64,000 nucleotides of DNA from Clostridiaceae bacterium (GCA_016295355.1 JAEDLK010000002.1:36959-100958), one strand, 5' to 3'. Positions 24,158 to 33,892 are shown, numbered from the stretch's first letter. A program made the numbers and translations. Notes: generated from the letters alone by a model not told the origin.

Positions 24158-24745
24158 TCAAGTCGCCTTCTCTTTAACAATAAATACGGGAATGGGAATC
24201 TCGCCGGTGCGATTGGAGAACTCGACTGTCATGACTGTGTAACACTTTGCGTCGAGCGTTTTGAAAAACGGTAACAGCGCATCGCGTTCGGCTGTGCCGG
24301 TTTCTTTGCCGTGATAAATGCAGATTGACATCACCCCGCCTGGTTTCAAAAGTGACAACCCGTCACGAATGGCGTGAATGGTTGTTTGAGGCTGTGAAAA
24401 CACCCGGTGATTCCCGCCCGGCAGCCAACCGAGATTAAACATAATGCCGTCAATGCTTTCCTTCTGTGCATACGCAGCCATGGTTTCATGTCCGGCGAGA
24501 AGAACCGTCGCCACTTCGCTATAACCGTCGGCCTCTACCCGCTGTTTGGTTTGAAGTACGGCATCGGCCTGGATGTCAAAGGCCAATACTCGGCCTGTTT
24601 TACCAACCAGACCGCATAAAAAGACCGTATCCCGCCCCTTACCGGCCGTGGCGTCAATACAAAACTGCCCCGGCCGGATGTGGGCGGCCATAAACTGATG
24701 GGATAGTCCCAAGGTGTTCAGCGGAAATATTTGATCCCGTGCCAT
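24158..24745 (-). CDS. mnmM: tRNA U34 methyltransferase MnmM (YtqB family)
   Basis: The 195-residue class I SAM methyltransferase has motif I CIDATAGKGRDTVFL and the family-specific FNLGWLPGGNH. It matches the YtqB family, whose Bacillus subtilis member was identified as MnmM, adding the last methyl group of mnm5 on wobble uridine of tRNAs. Ribosome site GGAGGAG. It is 55 bp downstream of serS, separated by a hairpin. Confidence 0.8.
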   Translation of the reverse strand: MARDQIFPLNTLGLSHQFMAAHIRPGQFCIDATAGKGRDTVFLCGLVGKTGRVLAFDIQADAVLQTKQRVEADGYSEVATVLLAGHETMAAYAQKESIDGIMFNLGWLPGGNHRVFSQPQTTIHAIRDGLSLLKPGGVMSICIYHGKETGTAERDALLPFFKTLDAKCYTVMTVEFSNRTGEIPIPVFIVKEKAT

Positions 24746-24769
24746 CCGTTTACTCCTCCGTAAAAAGCA

Positions 24770-24795
24770 AGCCGGATACCTAACGATACCCGGCT
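24770..24795 (-). terminator. Hairpin between serS and mnmM
   Basis: AGCCGG/CCGGCT stem with a ~14-base loop. A run of five T residues lies on each side, so it can stop transcription in either direction and would lower mnmM expression from serS. Confidence 0.6.
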
Positions 24796-24800
24796 GTTTT

Positions 24801-26093
24801 TCAGTAAGTCAATTTTTCCTTGCCGCCCATATACGGTTGCAGGGCTTTGGGAATCCGAACGCTGTATTTCTCACCGTCAAATTCCAAATTGTTCTCAAGC
24901 AAAGCAATCAGCATACGAGGCGGTGCCACCACAGTATTGTTGAGGGTATGTGCCAAATAACGACTTCCGTCAGCCGCCTTAATTTTAATGCCGAGACGTC
25001 TGGCCTGTGCATCGCCCAAATTGGAGCAGGAGCAAACCTCAAAATATTTTTGCTGTTTGGGGCTCCAGGCCTCCACATCGTAGGATTTCACCTTCAAATC
25101 AGCCAAATCGCCGGTGCAGCATTCCAAGGTGCGAACCGGAACATCCAACGAACGGAACAACTCCACCGAATAACTCCACATTTTGTGGAACCACTCCATG
25201 CTTTCCTCGGGCTTGCAAATCACAATCATTTCCTGCTTTTCAAACTGGTGAATGCGGTAAATGCCCCGTTCCTCAATACCGTGGGCACCCTTCTCTTTAC
25301 GGAAGCAGGGAGAATAGCTGGTCAAGGTCAACGGCAGGCTGGCCTCATCGGTGGCACTGTCGATAAACTTGCCGATCATGGAATGCTCACTGGTGCCGAT
25401 CAAGTATAAATCCTCGCCCTCGATTTTATACATCATGGCATCCATTTCTTCAAAGCTCATAACGCCGCTCACCACATTGGAGCGAATCATAAAGGGCGGA
25501 ATACAATAGGTAAAGCCCTTGTCAATCATAAAGTCCCGTGCATAAGCGGTCACGGCACTGTGCAGGCGGGCAATATCTCCCATCAAATAATAAAAGCCCT
25601 CACCTGCAACCTTACCGGCCGCCTCTTTATCAATACCGTTAAAAAGAGCCATAATGTCGGTGTGATACGGAATATCAAAGTCCACCTGTGTTTTCTCGCC
25701 GAAGCATTCGACCTCAACATTCTCGCTGTCATCCCTGCCGACCGGCACAGACGGATCGACAATGTTAGGAATCTTCATCATTTTTTCCTTCAAAGAGGCG
25801 GCCAATTCGGCTTCCTTCTCCTCGAGCGCCGCCAGCTCGTCAGCCTGCTGTTTGACCAACAGCTTCTTCTGCTCGGCCTCCTCACGCTTGCCCTGTCCCA
25901 TCAGCGCACCGATTTCCTTGCTGACCTTGTTACGCAAGGCCCGCAATTCATTGGCGCGGCTGTTGGTCTGACGCTTTTGCTCATCCAACAGAATAACCTC
26001 ATCCACGAGCGGCAGTTTGGCTTCCTTAAACTTTTTTCGGATGTTTTCCTTAACAAGCTCGGGATTTTCTCTGACAAATTTAATATCCAACAT
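24801..26093 (-). CDS. serS: Seryl-tRNA synthetase
   Basis: The 430-residue class II synthetase has the N-terminal coiled-coil arm (about 30-105, Lys/Glu-rich) that grips the long variable arm of tRNA-Ser. The class II catalytic core follows, with motif 2 FRKEKGAHG..ERGIYRIHQFEKQE and a C-terminal motif 3 Arg region. The start follows GGAGGAACCAGTGT. The leader is short and has no T-box. Confidence 0.97.
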   Translation of the reverse strand: MLDIKFVRENPELVKENIRKKFKEAKLPLVDEVILLDEQKRQTNSRANELRALRNKVSKEIGALMGQGKREEAEQKKLLVKQQADELAALEEKEAELAASLKEKMMKIPNIVDPSVPVGRDDSENVEVECFGEKTQVDFDIPYHTDIMALFNGIDKEAAGKVAGEGFYYLMGDIARLHSAVTAYARDFMIDKGFTYCIPPFMIRSNVVSGVMSFEEMDAMMYKIEGEDLYLIGTSEHSMIGKFIDSATDEASLPLTLTSYSPCFRKEKGAHGIEERGIYRIHQFEKQEMIVICKPEESMEWFHKMWSYSVELFRSLDVPVRTLECCTGDLADLKVKSYDVEAWSPKQQKYFEVCSCSNLGDAQARRLGIKIKAADGSRYLAHTLNNTVVAPPRMLIALLENNLEFDGEKYSVRIPKALQPYMGGKEKLTY

Positions 26094-26148
26094 ACACTGG
26101 TTCCTCCGTCTAAACTCTTATGATCGCTCAGCAATAAAAAACGAATGT

Positions 26149-26177
26149 ATTATAGCATAACCGACAAGGGAATGCAA
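26149..26177 (-). promoter_or_regulatory. Promoter of serS
   Basis: Minus strand TTGCAT, 17 bp, TATAAT, about 55 bp before the serS start. Confidence 0.7.
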
Positions 26178-26190
26178 GCAGTCAATCCCA

Positions 26191-26571
26191 CTAAAATACG
26201 GCTCTCACAGCCTTTTCACTGCCGTAAGCCAATAAATTGTCACAATAGTCAATTCTTTCGTCGGCAGGCAGCGTCTTTTTGATGCTGCGATAAACGATTT
26301 CCAAATCATCGTGCGACTCAAACGCCAACACAATGACATGGTCTCCTGTCGCTTGTAAGCGGCCCACTATACCGCCTGTCAGCGTGCCTTTGGCTCCGTA
26401 AGAATACATATCCGTTGACATCTGTGACAACATTTCTTCATCATAATCACGTACGGTATAGGAGGCCTTTATCAAACGCTCTTTAACCGACGACAGGGTC
26501 TCGGCTCCACCGCAGCCTGCCAGACCGACAAGCAATAGACATACACACAAAAGACTGACGATTTTCTTCAT
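26191..26571 (-). CDS. Small lipoprotein of unknown function
   Basis: The 126-residue protein has a clear lipoprotein signal (MKKIVSLLCVCLLLVGLAGC, modified Cys at 20) and a short acidic extracytoplasmic domain without recognised motifs. The start at 26571 follows GGAGAGGAAC. An upstream extension of 42 codons crosses the divergent rex promoter region and is rejected. It is divergent from rex and precedes serS on the same strand. Confidence 0.75.
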   Translation of the reverse strand: MKKIVSLLCVCLLLVGLAGCGGAETLSSVKERLIKASYTVRDYDEEMLSQMSTDMYSYGAKGTLTGGIVGRLQATGDHVIVLAFESHDDLEIVYRSIKKTLPADERIDYCDNLLAYGSEKAVRAVF

Positions 26572-26645
26572 AAGCCGTTCCTCTCCTTCTGCTGTTTCAG
26601 TATACCTTGCACAGGGGCTTTTGTCAAATAAAAAGACGGTTTTGA

Positions 26646-26675
26646 TTGACAAAAGAGCAAAAATAGATATATAAT
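26646..26675 (+). promoter_or_regulatory. Promoter of rex
   Basis: TTGACA, 18 bp, TATAAT; the -35 is perfect consensus. About 85 bp before the rex start. Confidence 0.75.
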
Positions 26676-26759
26676 AAATATGTATATACTGGCGCAATCC
26701 TCTTCAGCCGCTTGTGACCGAAAAAAGGATTGTATAGCTTTTGGAAAGGGTGCAAATAA

Positions 26760-27398
26760 GTGAGTCATCACATTATTTCTCGGTCGGTTATCAATCGGTT
26801 GCCTCGTTATTACCGTTTTTTAGAGGATTTAGAAGAGGCCGGCATGATTCGTATCAGTTCAGCTGATCTTTCAGCCCGTATGGGCGTCACCGCCAGTCAG
26901 ATTCGCCAAGATCTCAACTGCTTCGGCGGCTTCGGACAACAGGGCTACGGCTATAACATTGCTTCCCTAAAGAATGAAATCGGCAAGATTCTGCAATTAG
27001 AAGAAAAGAAAAAAATTATTGTAGTGGGCCTCGGAAATTTGGGGAAGGCTGTTGCCAATCACATTCATTTTGAAGAAAAAGGCTATGAATTGGTGGCACT
27101 GTTTGATTGCAAGGAATCACTGATCGGGCAAACGGTCAATGGCTTTCCCATCCAAAACATTGACAGTTTGGATGATTTTTGCAGAGAAGTCAAACCGCAG
27201 GCAGCCGTCCTATGTATTCCCAAAGAGGCTGCCGAAAGTTTGGCCTACCAAATGATCAAGCTGGGCATTCACGGCTTTTTGAATTTCAGCCACTACGATT
27301 TGTCCCTTTCTTACCCGAATGTTGTGGTAGAAAATGTCCATTTCGGCGACCAGTTGATGATTTTATCCTACCGAATCCATAACCGAGAAAATCCGTAG
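26760..27398 (+). CDS. rex: Redox-sensing repressor Rex
   Basis: This 212-residue repressor senses the NADH/NAD+ ratio and controls fermentation and hydrogen genes. The N-terminal winged helix (SVINRLPRYYRFLEDLEEAG, then VTASQIRQDLNCFGGFGQQG) is followed by a Rossmann domain with VVGLGNLGKAV and a domain-swapped C-terminal helix. The start is GTG after GGAAAGGGTG. Monocistronic, with promoter and terminator. Confidence 0.97.
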   Translation: MSHHIISRSVINRLPRYYRFLEDLEEAGMIRISSADLSARMGVTASQIRQDLNCFGGFGQQGYGYNIASLKNEIGKILQLEEKKKIIVVGLGNLGKAVANHIHFEEKGYELVALFDCKESLIGQTVNGFPIQNIDSLDDFCREVKPQAAVLCIPKEAAESLAYQMIKLGIHGFLNFSHYDLSLSYPNVVVENVHFGDQLMILSYRIHNRENP

Positions 27399-27424
27399 TC
27401 ATCCCATGATAAACAGCTTAAAAG

Positions 27425-27452
27425 AACCGACCGACATCAGGGTCGGTTTTTT
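27425..27452 (+). terminator. Terminator of rex
   Basis: AACCGACC/GGTCGGTT stem with an 8-base loop and a TTTTTT run. Confidence 0.9.
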
Positions 27453-27537
27453 CTGTTCACTTACTGACAGCCATTAAGTCAATTCTACCACTTATAGAAT
27501 CGGTTTGTTTGGGCAAGAATAGAATCGGTGATGATAC

Positions 27538-28212
27538 ATGAATGTCACATTAATTCGCACAGCCATGCTCTATTTTTTTGTCACACTGGGCATCCGACTC
27601 ATGGGAAAACGGCAAATCGGTGACATGCAACCGAACGAATTGGTCGTTACCTTACTAATCTCCGAAATAGCCGCCATTCCGCTTCAGGACACCTCACAAC
27701 CGGTGCTCAACGGCGTGGCAGCCATCTTTATGCTGGTGATTCTTGAAATTGTCTTGTCGGTGCTGGCAATGAAATTCGCCCCCATCCGCAAAATGATGAG
27801 CGGCACCAGCGTATTGGTGATTCAAAACGGTGTGATTGACCAGGCCGCCATGCGTAAGGTGCGCATGACCGTGATTGATTTGATTGAGTTGTTACGGGGT
27901 CAGGGCTATTTTGAAGTCGACCAAATCGCTTATGCCGTTTTAGAGGTCAACGGCGATTTAAGCGTTATTCCCAAATCGGCCTACCGCCCCACCGTTGTAA
28001 GCGATTTGGCCACCGGTGAGCCGGCCGATGAAGCCATGCCGTTGCCGGTCATCAGCGACGGTAAATGGGTAAAGGATTCTTTGCATGCCTTAAAAATCGA
28101 CAAGGAACAAGTGTTATCGCAAATCGGCAACCGCAAGGTGACACAGATTTTTTTAATGACTCTTGACAGGCTCGGCAATCAATGGATTGTCATGAAGGAG
28201 GATGCTTCGTGA
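27538..28212 (+). CDS. DUF421 membrane protein (YetF/YdfS-like)
   Basis: The 224-residue protein has three N-terminal membrane helices with the family hallmark RLMGKRQIGDMQPNELVVTL. A cytoplasmic two-part domain follows (VIQNGVIDQAAMRKVRMT and GYFEVDQIAYAVLEVNGDLSV). The biochemical function is unknown; B. subtilis relatives are sporulation- and envelope-associated. It overlaps the next gene by 4 bp, the common pairing of DUF421 with DUF4363. Confidence 0.9.
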   Translation: MNVTLIRTAMLYFFVTLGIRLMGKRQIGDMQPNELVVTLLISEIAAIPLQDTSQPVLNGVAAIFMLVILEIVLSVLAMKFAPIRKMMSGTSVLVIQNGVIDQAAMRKVRMTVIDLIELLRGQGYFEVDQIAYAVLEVNGDLSVIPKSAYRPTVVSDLATGEPADEAMPLPVISDGKWVKDSLHALKIDKEQVLSQIGNRKVTQIFLMTLDRLGNQWIVMKEDAS

Positions 28213-28580
28213 AACGATTGATTGCAGCCGTCGTACTGCTGATTCTGCTTGCTGCGGCCGGCATCATGGGAAACCGATTGATTGTCAGCCGTTGTGAAAC
28301 GTTGTTTGCCTTGCTTGATGAATGCGAAGCCGACTTTTACGCCGGCAACGGGCGGGAAGCCTGCGACCGACTGGAAGAATACTATGTCCGTCAAGAGGAC
28401 CTTTTGAGCGCCTTTGTCAACCACGATGCCGTTGAAGAAGTCGGACTGTCCATTGCCCGATTGAACGGCTATGCCGGCACCCAAAGTCAGGCTGATTTTG
28501 CCGGGGAATGCGCCGTTTTGCGCGCCAGAATTATCCATATCCGGAATCAGGAAACCATCGGCGTGGATTCGTTGTTGTAA
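28209..28580 (+). CDS. DUF4363-like membrane-anchored protein
   Basis: The 123-residue protein has a single N-terminal membrane anchor (LIAAVVLLILLAAAGIMG) and a helical extracytoplasmic domain. It starts with GTG after a perfect AGGAGG eight bases upstream, overlapping the DUF421 stop. This layout and size match DUF4363 proteins, partners of DUF421. Function unknown. Confidence 0.75.
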   Translation: MKRLIAAVVLLILLAAAGIMGNRLIVSRCETLFALLDECEADFYAGNGREACDRLEEYYVRQEDLLSAFVNHDAVEEVGLSIARLNGYAGTQSQADFAGECAVLRARIIHIRNQETIGVDSLL

Positions 28581-28822
28581 AAATCGGCTCAAAAAACGGT
28601 AGAAAGCTAAACCAACGTTTGGCATCCCAAGACAGAACAGCATGAGTAACAATACCGTCATCTTTTCTTCCCACTTTATTCGCTATCAATCCTCTCCTGT
28701 GCCAGTCTACCATATTTTTAATCGTTTAACCGATTGATCGACAGCGCATTCGGAAAATGCACCAAAAGTATTTTACAAAGACAACTATTTCCTGCCGTTT
28801 TCCCTTATTTTACCTGTATACC

Positions 28823-28851
28823 TTGCGGAAAAGTCGTTTTTGTGGTATATT
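28823..28851 (+). promoter_or_regulatory. Promoter of the ABC exporter operon
   Basis: TTGCGG, 17 bp, TATATT. The preceding stretch, 28581-28822, holds no gene that I can support. Confidence 0.65.
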
Positions 28852-28888
28852 ATATATAGCACATACGGAAGGAAGTCGCTGTCTTTTT

Positions 28889-30625
28889 ATGATTAAACAG
28901 TTCTCCCGATGCATTCGGGAATACAAGCGTCCGACAATTCTGACGCTTCTTTTTATTTTCTTTGAGGCTGTGATCGAAGCCCTAATCCCCTTTATCACCG
29001 CCCGACTGGTCAACGGCATTCAGGCCGGCTATTCCTTATCCTTTGTGGTGAAAACCGGTTTAATATTAACCGCCATGGCCTGTGTTTCACTGTGCTTTGG
29101 CGGTTTGGCCGGTTATACCAGCGCCAAGGCCTCAGCCGGCTTTGCCAAAAATGTCCGGCACGACCTATTTTCAAAAGTTCAGACCTTCTCCTTTGAAAAC
29201 ATTGACCGCTTTTCGGTTTCTTCCCTGGTCACCCGCATGACCACCGATGTCACCAATGTGCAGATGTCCTACATGATGATTATCCGCACGGCGGTTCGAG
29301 CTCCGTTGATGATGCTTTTCTGCATTGTGATGGCCTACATAATGGGCGGTGCTTTGGCCACTTCCTTTGTGGTGGTTGTGCCGTTATTGGGCTTTGGGCT
29401 GTGGTTGATCGGTCGAAAGGCCATGCCGGCTTTTCGGCGTGTTTTCCGCAAATATGACCGGCTGAACGAATCCATTGAGGAAAATGTGCGTGCCATGCGT
29501 GTGGTCAAGGGCTTCTCCCGCGAAGACTACGAAAAAAAGAAGTTCTCAACGGCTGCCGAAGATATTCGGCGTGATTTCACCAAGGCTGAGCGCATTGTGG
29601 CACTCAACTCACCGCTGATGCAGATTTGCTTGTATTTTAACCTGGTCTTTGTGTTGGCGGTCGGCTCCAAACTGGTGATTGCAAACGGCAGTGTCAATGT
29701 GGGCGAAATCTCCGCCATGCTAACCTACGGCTTTCAGATTTTGGCCAACTTGATGATGATTTCCATGATCTATGTCATTTTGACCATCTCGGCTGAATCC
29801 ATTCAGCGTATTCACGAGGTATTAAGCGAAACCCCCACGCTATCCAATCCGGAAAAGACCGTTAAGAACATTAAAAACGGTCAAATCGACTTTGATCATG
29901 TCACTTTTGACTACGGCAAAATGACCGAAAAGCACGCCTTAAGCAATATTGATTTACACATAGAAAGCGGTATGACGGTGGGTATTCTCGGCTCCACCGG
30001 TTCCGGAAAAACCTCGCTTGTACAACTGATTGCCCGTTTATATGATGTTACAGAGGGTAGTGTCAAGGTCGGCGGTATTGACGTCAGAGAATATGACCTG
30101 AATACCCTTCGAAACGGTGTGGCCATGGTGTTGCAAAAGAATGAATTGTTCTCGGGCACTATTAAAGAGAATCTGCTTTGGGGCAATGAAAACGCCACCG
30201 ACGAGGACATAAAGAAAGCCTGCCGCATCGCCAAAGCGGATGAATTCATCAGCCGTTTCCCCGACGGGTATGACACCCATATTGAACAGGGCGGCACCAA
30301 TGTTTCCGGCGGTCAAAAGCAACGCCTTTGCATTGCAAGAGCCCTCTTAAAGCAACCGAAGGTACTGATTATGGATGACTCCACCAGTGCCGTTGACACC
30401 AAAACCGACGCCTTAATTCGTAAAGGCATGGCCGAGGACGTCCCCGAAACCACCAAACTGATTATCGCACAACGGGTCACCTCGGTTATGGAGGCCGACC
30501 TGATTTTGGTGATTGACAACGGTGTCATTGCCCAGGTCGGACAACACAAGGATTTAATCGCTGTTGACGGTCTGTACAAAAATATGTACGAACAGCAAAC
30601 AAAGGCAGGTGAGGATGATGAATAA
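28889..30625 (+). CDS. Heterodimeric ABC exporter, degenerate-site subunit
   Basis: This 578-residue half-transporter has six N-terminal membrane helices (about 1-310) and a C-terminal ATPase. Walker A is GSTGSGKTS and the signature VSGGQKQR. Walker B ends IMDDSTSAVD, with Asp instead of the catalytic Glu, and the switch motif is AQR instead of AHR. These changes mark the non-catalytic site of an asymmetric exporter (TM287/288 or BmrCD type). The start at 28889 excludes a long leader in the promoter region. It overlaps its partner by 8 bp. The substrate is unknown. Confidence 0.9.
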   Translation: MIKQFSRCIREYKRPTILTLLFIFFEAVIEALIPFITARLVNGIQAGYSLSFVVKTGLILTAMACVSLCFGGLAGYTSAKASAGFAKNVRHDLFSKVQTFSFENIDRFSVSSLVTRMTTDVTNVQMSYMMIIRTAVRAPLMMLFCIVMAYIMGGALATSFVVVVPLLGFGLWLIGRKAMPAFRRVFRKYDRLNESIEENVRAMRVVKGFSREDYEKKKFSTAAEDIRRDFTKAERIVALNSPLMQICLYFNLVFVLAVGSKLVIANGSVNVGEISAMLTYGFQILANLMMISMIYVILTISAESIQRIHEVLSETPTLSNPEKTVKNIKNGQIDFDHVTFDYGKMTEKHALSNIDLHIESGMTVGILGSTGSGKTSLVQLIARLYDVTEGSVKVGGIDVREYDLNTLRNGVAMVLQKNELFSGTIKENLLWGNENATDEDIKKACRIAKADEFISRFPDGYDTHIEQGGTNVSGGQKQRLCIARALLKQPKVLIMDDSTSAVDTKTDALIRKGMAEDVPETTKLIIAQRVTSVMEADLILVIDNGVIAQVGQHKDLIAVDGLYKNMYEQQTKAGEDDE

Positions 30626-32522
30626 AGTCAAGCAGCCTAAGAAAACCGCCACCATAAAGCGCCTGTTTTTACTTCTGTTACGTGACAACCCCGTCCTGTT
30701 GTCCATCAGTGCCGTTTGTATCATCTTCGCTGCTGTTGTGTCCTCCATTCCCGCCGTTTTCATTCAAAAGGTGCTGGCCGTTATTTCGGCCTGTTTGGAG
30801 AGCGGCAGTCACGATTTTGCCTCGGCTTGGCAAACCATTGCTCCTGTGCTGACAAAATTGGTGCTTCTGTATATGCTGTCCATCGGCTCCATTGCCGTCC
30901 ACAGTCAGTTAATGGCCGTTATCACACAGCGTTTTCTGTGCGATACACGGGACAAAATGTTCAACGGTATGCAGAATTTGCCCATTCGATACTTTGATCG
31001 CCACAAACACGGCGATATCATGAGCTATTACACCAACGACATCGATGCCATCAGAGAGCTCATTTCAACGGCTTTGCCCCAACTGCTTCAATCCTCTGTA
31101 ATTGTTCTGACGGTTGTGTCGATTATGATATACTACAGTGTTCCCATGACGCTGATTGTGTTGTTGGGCGTAACAGCCATGGTTTTTGTTTCCAAAAAAG
31201 TGGGCGGCGGCTCGGCCAAGTATTTTATTCGTCAGCAACAGTCCATGGGTAAAACCGAGGGCTACATTCAAGAAATGATGAACGGACAAAAGGTCATCAA
31301 AGTCTTTACTCATGAGAAAAAGGCGCAAGAGGGCTTCGACACCGTTAACGAAGCGCTGTTTCACGATAGTTTCCGGGCTCATGCCTACGCTAATACTTTA
31401 GGACCGATTATCATGAACATCGGCAATGTGCTGTATGTGGTCTGTGCCACGGTCGGCGGTTTGTATCTGTTGAGCGGTCTGCCGAACATCAGTCTGTCCG
31501 GCCTTGTTTTCTCCATTGACATTTTGGTGCCGTTTCTGAATATGACCAAGCAGTTTACCGGCAATATCAATATGGTATCGCAACAAATCAACGCCATTGT
31601 GATGGGGCTGGCCGGTGCCAACCGTATCTTTGCTTTAATGGATGAAAAGCCCGAAACCGATGAAGGCTATGTTACCTTAGTGGATGCCACCTTTGATGAG
31701 GACGGCGCCTGTCATGAGGCTGATACACATACCGGTCATTGGGCATGGAAGCATCCACACGCCGACGGACATATCACCTACACACCGTTGGCCGGCGATG
31801 TCACGCTGGATGGCGTGGATTTCGGCTATGACGAGGATAAACCCGTCCTACATGATATCAGCGTCTATGCCAAGCCCGGTCAAAAGGTTGCCTTTGTCGG
31901 TGCCACGGGAGCCGGAAAGACCACCATTACCAACTTGATTAACCGCTTTTATGATATCGCTGACGGAAAAATCCGCTATGACGGCATCAACATCAACAAA
32001 ATTAAGAAATCGGATTTACGCCGATCCCTCGGCATTGTGTTGCAGGACACCAACCTGTTCACCGGCACCGTTCTTGAAAACATCCGCTACGGCAATTTAT
32101 CAGCCACCGATAAGCAATGCCGTCAAGCCGCTGCTTTGGCCGGAGCCGATGATTTTATTTCCCGTTTGCCCGACGGTTATCATACCGTTTTGTCGGGCAA
32201 CGGCGCCAATCTGTCTCAAGGACAGCGGCAGCTCTTGGCCATCGCCCGAACTGCCGTGGCCGATCCGCCGGTCATGATTTTGGACGAAGCCACCTCCTCC
32301 ATTGATACCTGCACCGAGGCTATTGTGCAACGTGGTATGGATCAACTCATGAAGGGACGCACCGTTTTTGTGATTGCACACCGTTTATCCACCGTTAAAA
32401 ACGCTGATGTCATCATGGTATTGGATCACGGCCGTATCATCGAACGAGGCAGCCATAAGGAATTGATCAGCCAAAAAGGCACCTATTATCAGTTATACAC
32501 AGGTGCCTTTGAGCTGGAATAA
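30618..32522 (+). CDS. Heterodimeric ABC exporter, catalytic-site subunit
   Basis: The 634-residue partner half-transporter has six membrane helices followed by an ATPase with canonical Walker A GATGAGKTT, signature LSQGQRQL, Walker B MILDEATSSID and switch AHRLS. Between the membrane and ATPase domains there is a ~50-residue insertion rich in His and Asp (around 370-395, HEADTHTGHWAWKHPHADGH). Ribosome site GGTGAGG; two adjacent ATG codons are possible. Confidence 0.9.
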   Translation: MNKVKQPKKTATIKRLFLLLLRDNPVLLSISAVCIIFAAVVSSIPAVFIQKVLAVISACLESGSHDFASAWQTIAPVLTKLVLLYMLSIGSIAVHSQLMAVITQRFLCDTRDKMFNGMQNLPIRYFDRHKHGDIMSYYTNDIDAIRELISTALPQLLQSSVIVLTVVSIMIYYSVPMTLIVLLGVTAMVFVSKKVGGGSAKYFIRQQQSMGKTEGYIQEMMNGQKVIKVFTHEKKAQEGFDTVNEALFHDSFRAHAYANTLGPIIMNIGNVLYVVCATVGGLYLLSGLPNISLSGLVFSIDILVPFLNMTKQFTGNINMVSQQINAIVMGLAGANRIFALMDEKPETDEGYVTLVDATFDEDGACHEADTHTGHWAWKHPHADGHITYTPLAGDVTLDGVDFGYDEDKPVLHDISVYAKPGQKVAFVGATGAGKTTITNLINRFYDIADGKIRYDGININKIKKSDLRRSLGIVLQDTNLFTGTVLENIRYGNLSATDKQCRQAAALAGADDFISRLPDGYHTVLSGNGANLSQGQRQLLAIARTAVADPPVMILDEATSSIDTCTEAIVQRGMDQLMKGRTVFVIAHRLSTVKNADVIMVLDHGRIIERGSHKELISQKGTYYQLYTGAFELE

Positions 32523-32562
32523 ACGGTTGTCGAAAGGCAAACAAACACCGATAAAAAAGGAC

Positions 32563-32591
32563 TTGCATTTTGGCTTTTTTAATGCTATGAT
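32563..32591 (+). promoter_or_regulatory. Promoter of pheST
   Basis: TTGCAT, 17 bp, TATGAT. Confidence 0.75.
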
Positions 32592-32599
32592 ATATCTAT

Positions 32600-32872
32600 A
32601 CAATAAAATGCAGTGAGAAAGAAAAGTAAGCGAATGCGTTTTCCTACAGAGAGTATGTGCCAAGGCTGGAAGCACATTGGAAGGCTCTTTGCCGAAGTTC
32701 CCTTTTGAGCAGCGTGGCTGAACAACAGTAGGCTTCGCCGGATCGGCTCCGTTATCGGCCGCAGGAGTGTTTGCTCTTTTGCAAAAATCGTGGGTGGTAC
32801 CGCGGAGTTAAAACATCAGTTTTGCCTTCGTCCCCGTTTGGGGATGAAGGCTATTTTTTCGGAGGAATGTTT
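32600..32872 (+). promoter_or_regulatory. T-box leader of pheST
   Basis: The canonical T-box sequence GGGTGGTACCGCGG is at 32792-32805. It is followed by a terminator hairpin GCCTTCGTCCCC / GGGGATGAAGGC (32824-32851) and a T-run. A TTC triplet at 32698-32700, in GCCGAAGTTCCC, is the likely phenylalanine specifier. Uncharged tRNA-Phe would switch the structure to antitermination. Confidence 0.95.
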
Positions 32873-33892
32873 ATGAAGGAAAAGCTAAACGAAATACTCA
32901 TGGCCGCCAAAGAAGCCATTGAAAAGGCCAAGTCACGGCAGGATGCCGAGGACTTGCGGGTTCGTTTTTTGGGTAAAAAAGGTGAGCTAACCGCCATTTT
33001 GAAATCCATGGGCTCGCTGTCGGCCGAGGAACGCCCTCTGTTCGGTCAAAAGGCCAACGAGGTTCGTGCCGCCATTGAGAAGGCCTTAGCCGAAAAGGCC
33101 GAGATGCTTAAAAAAGCCGAACAGCAACTGCGTTTTCAGGCCGAGGCTGTAGATGTGACCATGCCGGCCGAAAAACAGAAAATCGGCTCATTGCATCCGC
33201 TGAACATCGTCCTAAACGATATGCTGGAAATCTTCCAGTCCATGGGCTTTGATGTGGTGGACGGTCCCGAAGTAGAAACCGATCATTATTGCTTTGAACA
33301 GTTAAATGTTCCGGCTGATCATCCCGCTCGTGATATGCAGGACACCTTTTATCTGACCGACACCCTGCTGCTTCGAACCCAAACCAGTGCCGCCCAGGCA
33401 CGCACCATGGAGGTCACAAAACCTCCCATTCGCATGGTCTGCCCCGGCCGCGTATTCCGTGCCGATGAGGTAGACGCTACTCACTCTCCTGTTTTCCATC
33501 AGTTGGAAGGACTGGTTGTCGATAAGGGCGTGACCATGTGTGATTTGAAGGGCGTGCTTGAGCAATTCGCCCATGAAATCTACGGACCCGAAACCAAGGT
33601 AAAGTTTCGTCCGTCCTTTTTCCCCTTTACAGAACCCAGTGTGGAGGTAGATGTCACCTGTTCGGAATGCGGCGGCAAGGGCTGTCGTGTTTGCAAGGGC
33701 AGCGGTTGGATTGAGATTTTGGGCGCCGGCATGGTGCACCCCAACGTGTTGCGTAATTGCGGAATCGACCCGAAGGTCTACAGCGGTTTTGCCTTCGGTA
33801 TCGGTCTTGACCGACTGACCACCACCCGCTATAAGATCAGTGATATTCGCCTGCTGTTTGAAAACGACAAGCGTTTTCTGGATGAATTTTAA
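32873..33892 (+). CDS. pheS: Phenylalanyl-tRNA synthetase alpha subunit
   Basis: The 339-residue class II catalytic subunit has an N-terminal coiled coil (about 1-90), then the core with HPLNIVLNDM, the FRADEVDATHSPVFHQLEG motif 2 region and a zinc-binding-like CSECGGKGCRVCKGSG knuckle. It ends with the Gly-rich AFGIGLDRL motif 3. Ribosome site GGAGGA. The start avoids an extension into the T-box. It forms an alpha2beta2 complex with PheT. Confidence 0.97.
   Translation: MKEKLNEILMAAKEAIEKAKSRQDAEDLRVRFLGKKGELTAILKSMGSLSAEERPLFGQKANEVRAAIEKALAEKAEMLKKAEQQLRFQAEAVDVTMPAEKQKIGSLHPLNIVLNDMLEIFQSMGFDVVDGPEVETDHYCFEQLNVPADHPARDMQDTFYLTDTLLLRTQTSAAQARTMEVTKPPIRMVCPGRVFRADEVDATHSPVFHQLEGLVVDKGVTMCDLKGVLEQFAHEIYGPETKVKFRPSFFPFTEPSVEVDVTCSECGGKGCRVCKGSGWIEILGAGMVHPNVLRNCGIDPKVYSGFAFGIGLDRLTTTRYKISDIRLLFENDKRFLDEF

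Noticed and set aside
26094..26190. T-box before serS
   Set aside because: The interval is only ~97 bp, contains a promoter at 26149-26177 and no T-box sequence.
28179..28661. 160-codon frame antisense to the DUF4363 gene
   Set aside because: It overlaps a gene with perfect ribosome site, family match and operon context on the other strand.
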